A DNA stretch of 9,438 nucleotides from Bacillota bacterium (GCA_023396795.1 JAEWUY010000016.1:1-9438); one strand, 5' to 3'; shown: positions 1 through 6,509, numbered from the stretch's first letter. Notes: generated by a model from the sequence alone, not told the origin. Numbers and translations: made by a program.

Positions 1-683
1 TCTTTTTTAAACATCACTTCGCCATATTCTTCATGAATTAATGCGCCATTAATAAACAAGCTAGCAATCGCATGAAATCTTTGACCAAAAAGCTTTTTGA
101 CGTTTTCAACGACTCGAATTGGACAAAGTCCGGGTTGGAGGTTGTTCACCTTGTAACCATGACGAGAAAAAACATCAAATAAGGCGCCATCGGAACCAAG
201 GTTTGGATTAGATTTACCTCCGACAGCAAAAATTACTTTATCAACGTGTGTTTGATATTTCTCGAATTGTAATTTAACCTTTGCTTCTTCAACTGCATAG
301 TCAATTAGGCGGGCGTTAAGAATAATATTTATTCCGAGAGACTGAGCCCGACTTTCTAAAACTCGAACGACATTCGATGCTGATTCGCTTACAGGATAAA
401 GACCTTCTTTATGCATTATTTTCGTCGGAATACCTAAATCATTTAAAACTTTTTCTTGGTTATAGGAGCCAATTATTTTCTCAACAAACTCGGGATTTGC
501 GTATTTTTTAAACGAAATATCGAGATTTCCAATATTGCATTTGCCATTTCCGGTTGCTTTGATTTTCTTGCCAACGCTATCTAAACGATCAAAAAGAAAT
601 ACCTCAGTTTGTGGGTACTTTTCTTTACATTTAATCGCCGCAACAAGACCAGAGGCCCCAGCACCAATAATCGCAATCTTCAT
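1..683 (-). CDS. BaiN/YhiN (HI0933-like) NAD(P)/FAD-dependent oxidoreductase, N-terminal part, cut by window edge
   Basis: The reading frame is open from an ATG at 683 to the left edge, giving 227 residues with no stop. The product opens with MKIAIIGAGASGLVAA, a Rossmann FAD-binding site (GxGxxG at residues 7-12). A second family signature follows around residues 38-50 (GKKIKATGNGKCN), which matches the G-K/R-K-x-x-x-(S/T)-G-x-G-(K/R)-C-N block of the HI0933/YhiN/BaiN flavoproteins. These cytosolic proteins are about 400 residues, so roughly half is missing. The physiological substrate is unknown for most members; BaiN acts in bile-acid dehydroxylation, which should not be assumed here. The gene starts 26 bases after the sdaA stop on the same strand, so the two are probably cotranscribed. 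No good Shine-Dalgarno site precedes the ATG, which suggests coupling to upstream translation. The family call is firm; the function is not. Confidence 0.9.
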   Translation of the reverse strand, partial: MKIAIIGAGASGLVAAIKCKEKYPQTEVFLFDRLDSVGKKIKATGNGKCNIGNLDISFKKYANPEFVEKIIGSYNQEKVLNDLGIPTKIMHKEGLYPVSESASNVVRVLESRAQSLGINIILNARLIDYAVEEAKVKLQFEKYQTHVDKVIFAVGGKSNPNLGSDGALFDVFSRHGYKVNNLQPGLCPIRVVENVKKLFGQRFHAIASLFINGALIHEEYGEVMFKK

Positions 684-709
684 ATTAATAATTTTATCAT
701 ATGGAGTGG

Positions 710-1948
710 CTAATTTGTTTTAGACTTTTGCCGAGATGAATTACTCTTTTTAATGTTTTTATATAAATTTGCCAATCCGCCTTTTGCCGTTTCGCGATAG
801 GCTTTCTTCATATCTTGCCCAGTCTTCAACATCGTTTTGACAACCGCATCAAAAGATATCGCATGTGTGCCGGCAATATATTTTGCCAGTAGCGTTGCAG
901 TAATGGCTTTTGAAGCCGCGACGGCATTCCGTTCAATGCAAGGTATTTGGACGTATCCACCAATTGGGTCGCAAGTTAGACCAAGATTGTGTTCTAAAGC
1001 AATTTCCGCCGCTGATTCTATTTGATTTAAATCGAGTTTAAGAAGTTCGGCATAAGCTGCCGCTGCCATCGAACAAGCCGTGCCGATTTCGGCCTGGCAA
1101 CCTGCTTCGGCCCCACTAATAGAGGCGTTGTGTTTAATGATGTTGCCAATTAATGCGGCAGTCGCTAATGCTTTTAAAACTTCTTCATCGGAATAGTTAT
1201 ATTGTTCAGACATAAATTTCAGTAAAGATGGCAAAGTACCGGCCGATCCACAAGTAGGCGCCGTTACGACAATTCCCCCACTAGCGTTTTCTTCACCCGT
1301 GGCAAAGGCATAGGCGCTCATTAGGCGATAAGAACGTGCCGCCACTGTTTCACTTTCGTTGAAAACATTAAATAAGTCTCCAGCACGTCGATAAACTTTT
1401 AATGAACCAGGCAAAAAGCCACGATTATTCAACCCATTGTCAATCGTTAGCTTCATTTGTTTCCAAACTTTGGCAAGATAGTCCCAAATTTCCGGACCTT
1501 CACAATCAACAACATAATCATAAAAGCGGCAGTTTTTGGAAAGGCAAAGTTTTTTAATTTCATCAAAAGTTTTTTCGTTATATTTTTCGCCAACTTCGAA
1601 AAAGGTTTCGCCATCAATAGAAATTGCCCCGCCCCCTAACGATAGGATGCGGTGTTTAACGTCTTCCCCTGCGGCAAAATGAATAGTTATATCAAACGTG
1701 TTAGCGTGTGACACTTTAGTTTTAAGGTCAAATGTTACGTTGCACGGACGAGGTGCCAAAGTATTAATGATGGCTTTGTCAGTCAAGTGTCCGCGACCGG
1801 TAAAAGCCAAAGAACCATGCAATACAACGTCATAAGAAATGGCGTTCAAGTATTTGTTGCGCAAAAAAGCTACTGCTTTTTGTGGCCCCATGGTGTGAGA
1901 GCTCGACGGGCCTTGACCGATTCGATATAATTCGCGAATACTTTTCAT
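710..1948 (-). CDS. sdaA: L-serine dehydratase (L-serine ammonia-lyase), iron-sulfur-dependent, single chain
   Basis: Converts L-serine to pyruvate and ammonia in the cytosol using a [4Fe-4S] cluster. The 412-residue product carries the beta domain first, with the GPSSSHTMGP signature at residues 13-22, and the alpha domain after about residue 160. Conserved alpha-domain blocks are PTCGSAG (231-237), GAEAGCQAEIG (279-289) and LTCDPIGGYVQIPC (324-337). C284, C326 and C337 have the spacing (42 and 11 residues) of the three cluster cysteines of this family. The C-terminal tail has no cysteine, so the tail-cysteine ligand described for the Legionella enzyme is absent. Bacillus-type relatives split the two domains into separate subunits; here they are fused, as in E. 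coli, but the protein is shorter. The ATG at 1948 is supported by AAGGAAG eight bases upstream. The flavoprotein follows 26 bases downstream. The 85-base gap before it (1949-2033) shows no convincing promoter. Confidence 0.96.
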   Translation of the reverse strand: MKSIRELYRIGQGPSSSHTMGPQKAVAFLRNKYLNAISYDVVLHGSLAFTGRGHLTDKAIINTLAPRPCNVTFDLKTKVSHANTFDITIHFAAGEDVKHRILSLGGGAISIDGETFFEVGEKYNEKTFDEIKKLCLSKNCRFYDYVVDCEGPEIWDYLAKVWKQMKLTIDNGLNNRGFLPGSLKVYRRAGDLFNVFNESETVAARSYRLMSAYAFATGEENASGGIVVTAPTCGSAGTLPSLLKFMSEQYNYSDEEVLKALATAALIGNIIKHNASISGAEAGCQAEIGTACSMAAAAYAELLKLDLNQIESAAEIALEHNLGLTCDPIGGYVQIPCIERNAVAASKAITATLLAKYIAGTHAISFDAVVKTMLKTGQDMKKAYRETAKGGLANLYKNIKKSNSSRQKSKTN

Positions 1949-1955
1949 ATAAAAG

Positions 1956-1968
1956 GCTTCCTTGAAGC
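1956..1968 (-). promoter_or_regulatory. Hairpin containing the sdaA ribosome binding site
   Basis: On the transcribed strand the sequence reads GCTTC-AAG-GAAGC, a 5-bp perfect stem with a 3-base loop. The sdaA Shine-Dalgarno AAGGAAG (1957-1963) occupies the loop and the 3' arm, eight bases before the ATG at 1946-1948. The stem is short and could melt easily. Whether it limits translation is inference. Confidence 0.4.
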
Positions 1969-2033
1969 ATTATCAATTATGATACAGTTATCGACTAAAA
2001 ACCACATTGAAAGGGCATTCACAAAAATTAAAA

Positions 2034-3140
2034 TTATTGTTTAAGTAAATTGTTTAATGATTCGTCACTAAGAAAGCGTTTGATTTTATCAAAACTATCA
2101 AAGGTCAGTCCGCCGATTTTGGCATATAACTGATTAAAGATTTTGTCTTCTTCTGTTTTGGCTTTTTGATAGTCTTTGGCGGATAATCCTTCCAATGATT
2201 CTTGAAAGAGTGTAATCACATACCGCCTTATCATGGCGAGTAATGACTGTTCAATCCAATAAATAAATTTCGTGTCCGATGCCAGCTTTTCATATTTTTT
2301 TATATTTATAAATAATGGTAATCCATCATCAACACTCCGCCACAAATCAACAAAGCAGTATGTGAAATTTCCATTGCTAAGGTTTTCTTGTACATAATTA
2401 AAAGCATCAGCGTGAATGATTTGGATTTTTTCTTTATTTGGAAATTGAGGAAGAAGATATTTATTAAATAGGGAAATAGATTCTTCGTCAGTTTCGATAA
2501 TAGTTATTTTGTTTACTTCTTTTTTCTGGGCAATAAGATATGGAAAATAGCCTAGCCCTAAACCAAGAACTAAAACGTTACCGTTAACATCTTCGGAGGC
2601 CTTGCGCATCGTCTCAACTTCGTGAGGAGTAACGCTCATCCAAACGCCCTCATCATCGCTAACAACCGGAAAAGGAAACTCATCGATAAAATACCCAAGT
2701 CTCGTCGTTTCCTGAAAAGAAGTCTCATCAACAAGCAAATCGTTAAAGGCAAAAACTTCAAAAGGCTGATAAGACAAATATTTAAGCTCCCATCGTTCGT
2801 GTTTTACATTTTTAAACTTAACGTTCTGATAATAAGGGTTGGATAAATATGCTGGCGCATCAACTTCATTCAAACGATAGTCAAACCCGTGACGTTTCAT
2901 TTCGCTTGGTGAACGAAAACCCGCCATGCCGGCGATGAATCGAGCGAAAACATCACGAACGGCCTTTTCATCAATGTATAAGGCTTTTTCTTTGTTTTTA
3001 CGCAAAAAAGTCTTATTTAAATCGCGATTATGATTTCGCAAATAATTCAAAATTACTTCTGAAGCAAAAATGTTTTCATCCTTGGTTTTGATCAGTGCCC
3101 GTAAGGAAACTAATTCACTATTTGAAAGAGATAAATTCAT
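2034..3140 (-). CDS. Class I SAM-dependent methyltransferase-like protein (spermidine-synthase-like fold), substrate unknown
   Basis: A 368-residue protein in two parts. Residues 1 to about 180 form a region I do not recognise. Residues 185-310 look like a class I Rossmann methyltransferase core. Motif I is VLVLGLGLGYFP (189-200), then an acidic strand end IIETDEE (E216, D218) that would hold the SAM ribose, then HADAF (D245) near the adenine, then FVDLW (262-266, D265) at the motif IV position. A helical tail follows. The layout resembles the spermidine-synthase-like superfamily, but nothing identifies the acceptor, so no substrate is assigned. It is predicted cytosolic, with no signal peptide or membrane segment. 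The ATG at 3140 lies inside the end of the upstream dehydrogenase gene (23-base overlap), there is no other methionine until residue 72, and the Shine-Dalgarno site is weak, all consistent with translational coupling. The fold call is good; the function is open. Confidence 0.75.
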   Translation of the reverse strand: MNLSLSNSELVSLRALIKTKDENIFASEVILNYLRNHNRDLNKTFLRKNKEKALYIDEKAVRDVFARFIAGMAGFRSPSEMKRHGFDYRLNEVDAPAYLSNPYYQNVKFKNVKHERWELKYLSYQPFEVFAFNDLLVDETSFQETTRLGYFIDEFPFPVVSDDEGVWMSVTPHEVETMRKASEDVNGNVLVLGLGLGYFPYLIAQKKEVNKITIIETDEESISLFNKYLLPQFPNKEKIQIIHADAFNYVQENLSNGNFTYCFVDLWRSVDDGLPLFINIKKYEKLASDTKFIYWIEQSLLAMIRRYVITLFQESLEGLSAKDYQKAKTEEDKIFNQLYAKIGGLTFDSFDKIKRFLSDESLNNLLKQ

Positions 3141-3987
3141 TGGATAATCCAGTTATTTCCATTAAGTACTTGATAAGGCAAATTTGTTTTTCTCGATCAT
3201 GGGCTCCTTTATTAACTTTTACTTCTTTAAGATTTTCATCAACATAAAAGCCATCGAAATTATCATCGAGGGCTAATAAAACATATGCTTTAGCCATATC
3301 AGCTGCCGAAATGCTAAACTTGCTTTTCATCATGTATAAACGGCGTTGGAAATTTGATAAATTGGGGTATCGAGAAATATCAACTTTCACATTTGTGACA
3401 CGAATAGCGTGTATTTTTGTTTTTAGTTTAACGTTATTTTTTATATAAAGGGACAGCATTAGCAAAGCTAGTTTGTTTTGATAATACTGTGTAGCGGCGT
3501 TATACTTCTTTTCGCCATTTAAATTATCAAGATTTAAAGATAAAAAGGGATAAAGAACTAAACCTTGTGAGGATATGTTAATTATTTTGCCATGTTGGCT
3601 TTTTTCAAGATTGCTAAGTAAAGCGATGCTTAATAAAAAGGGGGCAACCACATTCGTTGCAAACTGTGATTCCAAACCTTCACTTGTCAATTGCTGTTTT
3701 TTTCTAGCAATATCAAAATCCGCGGCATTATTAATTAAAACGTCAATGATTGGATATTCTTTTTGAATTTCACTAACGAAAGTACGAACGCTTGCCATTT
3801 CTGATAGATCAACGACTTTAAGAAACGTTTCTTTATTGCCGGTCGAAGCAATAATTTCATCACGAGCTTTTTCGCCTCTTACTTGATTGCGGCACGCCAT
3901 AATAACGCGATGTCCTAAAGAAGATAGCTGCATCGCACATTGTTTACCAATACCGCTATTTGCCCCAGTAATAATAATTGTTTTCAT
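3118..3987 (-). CDS. Short-chain dehydrogenase/reductase (SDR), retinol-dehydrogenase-like
   Basis: A 289-residue NAD(P)-dependent oxidoreductase of the classical SDR fold. Visible motifs are TGANSGIG (7-14, dinucleotide binding), ACRN (31-34, where R33 suggests NADP(H)), VDL (59-61), NNAA (87-90, close to the usual NNAG), and the catalytic set N112, S140 (in INISS), Y168 and K172 (YxxxK). All four catalytic residues are intact. The segment that usually reads PG-x-V-x-T after the active site is degenerate here (IRVTNVKVDIS). The C-terminal region resembles the retinol dehydrogenase/WW-oxidoreductase/protochlorophyllide-reductase branch. The substrate is unknown. An earlier in-frame ATG at 4026 exists, but the one at 3987 is preferred: it places the Rossmann strand at the N terminus and has a purine-rich AAAGAAAGAG upstream, while the longer form would run through the terminator stem. 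The gene overlaps the methyltransferase-like gene by 23 bases. Confidence 0.9.
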   Translation of the reverse strand: MKTIIITGANSGIGKQCAMQLSSLGHRVIMACRNQVRGEKARDEIIASTGNKETFLKVVDLSEMASVRTFVSEIQKEYPIIDVLINNAADFDIARKKQQLTSEGLESQFATNVVAPFLLSIALLSNLEKSQHGKIINISSQGLVLYPFLSLNLDNLNGEKKYNAATQYYQNKLALLMLSLYIKNNVKLKTKIHAIRVTNVKVDISRYPNLSNFQRRLYMMKSKFSISAADMAKAYVLLALDDNFDGFYVDENLKEVKVNKGAHDREKQICLIKYLMEITGLSNEFISFK

Positions 3988-4003
3988 ATAATTCTCTTTC
4001 TTT

Positions 4004-4064
4004 AAATAAAAAGGCTTCAACACCAATCGTTATCTATATGATAACTCTTTTGATAATCGAAGCC
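4004..4064 (-). terminator. Probable terminator or attenuator downstream of tRNA-Ala
   Basis: On the transcribed strand GGCTTCGAT (4056-4064) pairs with GTTGAAGCC (4013-4021), six Watson-Crick pairs plus G-U, A-U and U-G, followed directly by TTTTTATTT. The large loop holds an inner hairpin, GTTATC-ATATA-GATAAC. The same GATAAC arm could instead pair with the TTATC next to the outer stem. The structure sits between the tRNA 3' end and the SDR start, so it most likely ends the tRNA transcript. Partial read-through into the SDR gene is possible because no strong separate promoter for that gene was seen. Confidence 0.55.
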
Positions 4065-4076
4065 ATAAGGTTCGTT

Positions 4077-4152
4077 TGGTGGAGCTGACGGGGATCGAAC
4101 CCGCTACCTCGTCGTTGCGAACGACGCGCTCTCCCAGATGAGCTACAACCCC
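4077..4152 (-). tRNA. tRNA-Ala, anticodon CGC (reads GCG)
   Basis: A full 76-nt cloverleaf including an encoded CCA. The acceptor stem is GGGGTTG/CAGCTCC and contains G3-U70, the main alanine identity element, followed by A73. The D stem is GCTC/GAGC. The anticodon stem is CGTCG/CGACG with loop TTCGCAA, so the anticodon is CGC with the required U33. The T stem is GCGGG/CCCGT with loop TTCGATC. Every stem closes, apart from allowed wobble pairs. It has its own upstream promoter and a downstream hairpin with a U-tract. Confidence 0.97.
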
Positions 4153-4164
4153 AAACGCTAAATT

Positions 4165-4193
4165 AGTATATATTTAATAAATACTCTTTTCAA
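4165..4193 (-). promoter_or_regulatory. SigA-type promoter of tRNA-Ala
   Basis: The -35 is TTGAAA (4188-4193) and the -10 is TATACT (4165-4170), separated by exactly 17 bases. The -10 ends 12 bases before the mature tRNA 5' end, so transcription would start about 5-6 bases upstream of it. The promoter lies just after the stop codon of the CvpA-like gene. A small dyad CTCTT-GAA-AAGAG (4184-4196) overlaps the -35. Confidence 0.8.
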
Positions 4194-4200
4194 GAGACAA

Positions 4201-5085
4201 TCAAGGCGTACAAATATAGTTGCCGCCGTCATCATAACATTCTTCTTCAAAATCAGCGATGATGTCAGCTAAAGTCGCTTCGTCCGTATCTTCGCTAATG
4301 AGACTTTCGCTTAAATCGAGAAATTCAATATTGACGAAATACGTCGCTTCGTCCAACTTGTATTGAAAAACCTTGCCGTCTAACGACAGCCAACCGAAAA
4401 CCCAAGAATTCTCGGGATTTAAACCAGCACCGATTCCCACCAAATAATCGCTAACGCCAAAGGTCGTGTAATTGCCAGAACTATACATATAAGTAAATCC
4501 TGGGGCGATGGCACTCGTTGCAAACATGTATGAGGCAACAATAATCATCATCTGGGCAACGCCAATTAACCCACCCAAAACACGCATTTTCTTTTTTCGA
4601 ACACGGGCGGGGATTGCTAAGCGAACTAATGGCCATAAAAGAGCCGAAATAATCCAAGAAACTGTATGCACTACCAAAACAATCGCAAACCAAGCAATGG
4701 CTTTGGCAATATTTAAAGCTAGGGCTGCAGAAAATTCGGGCGTAAATTTCGCGCGATTAGTCGACAAACGTCCCATGGTTATAATAAGCTCGCTAAATGA
4801 ATGAACAGTAACTGTTTCGCTGCCGCCATAGTCAACTGTTGGCTGATAGCCAATAAGTGTAAAAAATTGTTCGCTAACTAACCAATCAGATAAAGGCTTA
4901 ACAGCAAATAAAGCCGCTCCTATAAGTAGCAAAGCCACAAAGATAAAGCGCCATAATGAGTGCCATCCTTTTTTAGCCATGCCGATCAAAAACGAAAAAA
5001 TGATTAATCCAATAATGATGCCATCAATTAAAAAAGGCACACTTAGAATATTTACGATAATAATTGCAATTTGTTCTCCGGTCAT
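4201..5085 (-). CDS. CvpA-like integral membrane protein with an acidic C-terminal extension
   Basis: A 294-residue membrane protein. Hydrophobic segments lie at about residues 5-35 (interrupted by D21 and G22, so possibly two short helices), 45-62, 126-150 and 169-191. The pattern DGIIIGLIIFSFLIG followed by KKGW, and later the basic RVRKKKMR before GGLIGVAQ, resembles CvpA (colicin V production protein family, role poorly defined). CvpA proteins are usually about 160-200 residues. This one adds a loop of about 60 residues after the second hydrophobic block and a soluble acidic tail (about 192-294) ending with a cysteine pair (C283, C292). The family assignment rests on pattern resemblance only. 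The ATG at 5085 has a weak Shine-Dalgarno site. It is divergent from the polymerase gene and directly upstream of the tRNA promoter. Confidence 0.6.
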   Translation of the reverse strand: MTGEQIAIIIVNILSVPFLIDGIIIGLIIFSFLIGMAKKGWHSLWRFIFVALLLIGAALFAVKPLSDWLVSEQFFTLIGYQPTVDYGGSETVTVHSFSELIITMGRLSTNRAKFTPEFSAALALNIAKAIAWFAIVLVVHTVSWIISALLWPLVRLAIPARVRKKKMRVLGGLIGVAQMMIIVASYMFATSAIAPGFTYMYSSGNYTTFGVSDYLVGIGAGLNPENSWVFGWLSLDGKVFQYKLDEATYFVNIEFLDLSESLISEDTDEATLADIIADFEEECYDDGGNYICTP

Positions 5086-5100
5086 TTTTTTATCTTACGC

Positions 5101-5116
5101 TTGTTTTATAAAACAA
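5101..5116. repeat. Perfect 16-bp palindrome in the divergent intergenic region
   Basis: TTGTTTTATAAAACAA is its own reverse complement across all 16 bases. It lies 15 bases upstream of the CvpA-like ATG, inside the predicted leader of that gene. Its symmetry would suit a dimeric regulator, or a small RNA hairpin near the start codon. Part of the symmetry comes from A/T runs, so it may have no function. Confidence 0.5.
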
Positions 5117-5144
5117 AGAAGGCGTCAAACAATTTCATAAAAAC

Positions 5145-5150
5145 ATTATA
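5145..5150 (-). promoter_or_regulatory. -10 element candidate for the CvpA-like gene
   Basis: A perfect TATAAT on the minus strand, 60 bases upstream of the ATG. No good -35 sits 16-18 bases away: the nearest, TTGAAG, is 13 bases off. Transcription would start near 5138 and include the 16-bp palindrome in the leader. Confidence 0.35.
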
Positions 5151-5188
5151 CTACAAAATAAAACTTCAATTATCTAACTATGATAAAA

Positions 5189-5216
5189 AGTCAAAAAGCT
5201 TGTTTTTGTCAAGACT
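5189..5216. promoter_or_regulatory. Imperfect dyad upstream of the polymerase gene
   Basis: AGTC at 5189-5192 and GACT at 5213-5216 flank an inner AAAAA-GCTTG-TTTTT hairpin, and CTTG-N7-CAAG (5199-5213) forms another symmetric pair. The block lies just upstream of the predicted -35 of the polymerase promoter, a reasonable place for an operator. It shares GCTTGTTTT with the start of the palindrome about 100 bases away (5099 and 5198). No Bacillus-type LexA box (GAAC-N4-GTTC) is present in the intergenic region. Confidence 0.3.
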
Positions 5217-5244
5217 GATAATAAAGAATTTTATGGTCTATAAT
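5215..5244 (+). promoter_or_regulatory. Candidate promoter of the Y-family polymerase operon
   Basis: A perfect TATAAT at 5239-5244 with a poor -35 (CTGATA at 5215-5220, 18-base spacer). Transcription would start around 5251, leaving a leader of only about 14 bases with no Shine-Dalgarno site. The weak -35 suggests that an activator is needed or that expression is low. Confidence 0.5.
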
Positions 5245-5264
5245 AGCGACGCACAAATAAAACG

Positions 5265-6509
5265 ATGAAACCCGCTATTGCCGCTATTGATTTAAAAGCT
5301 TTTTATTCCTTTGTCGAGTGTTTGGATCGCCACCTTGACCCTTTTTCAACGCCCCTCGTTGTTTGTGATGTAGAACGAGGTCCAGGAACAATTGTTCTTT
5401 CTGTGACGCCTTTCCTTAAGGCTCAGGGCGTTCCTTCGCGATTAAGAAAACGTGATTTGCCAAAACGCGATGATATTATTTACGCCGTGCCTCGCATGGC
5501 AAGATATATTGAAATGTCAGCAAAGGTCGTTTCTATCTTCCTTGATTTTGTGGGTGAAGATGATTTACACGTTTATTCAATTGACGAGTCGTTTCTAAAC
5601 TTAGCCCCGTATTTAAAATTTTATAAAGCTACGCCTCGACAATTAGTCCGCAAAATTCTCGATAAAATAAAAACGGAAACTGGTTTGTTTGCAACAGCTG
5701 GTATTAGCGAGAATCTTTTTCTTGCTAAAGCAGCTTTAGAATTTGAAGGTAAAAAGAGACCCGATGGAATTGGCGAATGGACTAAAGAAGACGTTAAAAC
5801 AAAACTTTGGCCAGTTTCACCCCTTTCTCAAATGTGGGGCATTTCCCACAATCTTGAAAAACGCCTTAACGATATTGGAATTACGACAATTGGCGAACTC
5901 GCCAATGCCGATGAGGAGTTGCTCATTAAATACTTTGGGGTTGTGGGCAAAGATCTACGCGATCACGCTAACGGCATTGACGATTCGAATATTCGGGAAA
6001 AATACATTCCAAAAGAAACTTCCTTGTCAAATGGTCAATCGCTCTTTCGTAATTATAAAAAAAGTGAGATGCCAACCATTATTCGCGAAATGAGTGATGA
6101 TTTGGCTCTTCGTCTGCGTCTTGAAGGTAAAAAAACAGGTCTTGTCGCTTTAATGATTGGCTATTCTTATGAATTAGGCGGAGGATTTTCGCGACAACTA
6201 AGCCTTGTTAAAACCACTAGTGATAACGACTTAATTTATGACGGCCTAATGACGCTTTTTCGCAAATTTTGCGAAGATAAACCAATTCGTCGCGTTGATA
6301 TCGCTTTTGGCAAATTAACATTTGATAACTTTGAGCAGCTGGATTTATTTGTTGATCCCAAAGAGCAAATAAGCAAAAAGTTTTTGCGAAAAGCCCTCGA
6401 TGAAATCGTTTTAAGATTTGGCCGCGATTCTGTTCTTCGCGGTAGCGCTCTCCTTGAAGAGTCAAACGTTATTAAATGTCACGCTCAAATTGGAGGTCAC
6501 CGCAAATGA
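5265..6509 (+). CDS. Y-family DNA polymerase, UvrX/DinB-like (translesion synthesis)
   Basis: An error-prone DNA polymerase for lesion bypass. The 414-residue product is of normal family length. Palm residues are visible: D9 (in AAIDLKAFYSF) and D107-E108 (in YSIDESF) are the metal-binding set, and Y14 is at the steric-gate position. The block GISENLFLAKAA (about 146-157) and the helix-hairpin-helix region PLSQMWGISHNLEKRL/ITTIGELA are typical. A beta-clamp binding motif QLDLF lies at 358-362. The opening and the GTIVLSVTP block resemble the UvrX/YqjW branch more than classical DinB, and the YolD-like neighbour supports this. The ATG at 5265 has no Shine-Dalgarno site and a very short predicted leader, but it places the first aspartate correctly. 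The stop overlaps the next start (ATGA at 6506-6509). Confidence 0.93.
   Translation: MKPAIAAIDLKAFYSFVECLDRHLDPFSTPLVVCDVERGPGTIVLSVTPFLKAQGVPSRLRKRDLPKRDDIIYAVPRMARYIEMSAKVVSIFLDFVGEDDLHVYSIDESFLNLAPYLKFYKATPRQLVRKILDKIKTETGLFATAGISENLFLAKAALEFEGKKRPDGIGEWTKEDVKTKLWPVSPLSQMWGISHNLEKRLNDIGITTIGELANADEELLIKYFGVVGKDLRDHANGIDDSNIREKYIPKETSLSNGQSLFRNYKKSEMPTIIREMSDDLALRLRLEGKKTGLVALMIGYSYELGGGFSRQLSLVKTTSDNDLIYDGLMTLFRKFCEDKPIRRVDIAFGKLTFDNFEQLDLFVDPKEQISKKFLRKALDEIVLRFGRDSVLRGSALLEESNVIKCHAQIGGHRK
6492..6497 (+). promoter_or_regulatory. Ribosome binding site of the YolD-like gene, inside the polymerase gene
   Basis: GGAGGT, a consensus Shine-Dalgarno, lies in the last codons of the polymerase gene (encoding part of its IGGH end). 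It is eight bases before the ATG at 6506 and fixes that start over the in-frame ATG at 6476. Confidence 0.85.

Noticed and set aside
684..705. Six-codon ORF (MIKLLI) overlapping the flavoprotein start as ATGA
   Set aside because: It has no ribosome site of its own and is too short and AT-rich to separate from chance.
3988..4026. Longer SDR start at 4026 (13 extra residues)
   Set aside because: The extension precedes the Rossmann strand, has no ribosome site and would run through the predicted terminator stem. The ATG at 3987 fits the family and has a purine-rich site.
4508..4804. 98-codon plus-strand frame antisense to the CvpA-like gene
   Set aside because: It is a shadow of the membrane protein, with no ribosome site and no recognisable motif.
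91..5200. An 11-base match (AGCTTTTTGAC) between 91-101 on the plus strand and 5190-5200 on the minus strand
   Set aside because: A short, low-complexity match, one copy of which lies inside a coding gene. Expected by chance.
5071..5268. 65-codon plus-strand frame (TTG start) across the divergent intergenic region, ending in ATGA with the polymerase start
   Set aside because: No ribosome site, very AT-rich Lys/Phe/Leu composition, and it starts antisense to the CvpA-like gene. Only its last 11 codons are kept as a possible coupling mini-ORF.
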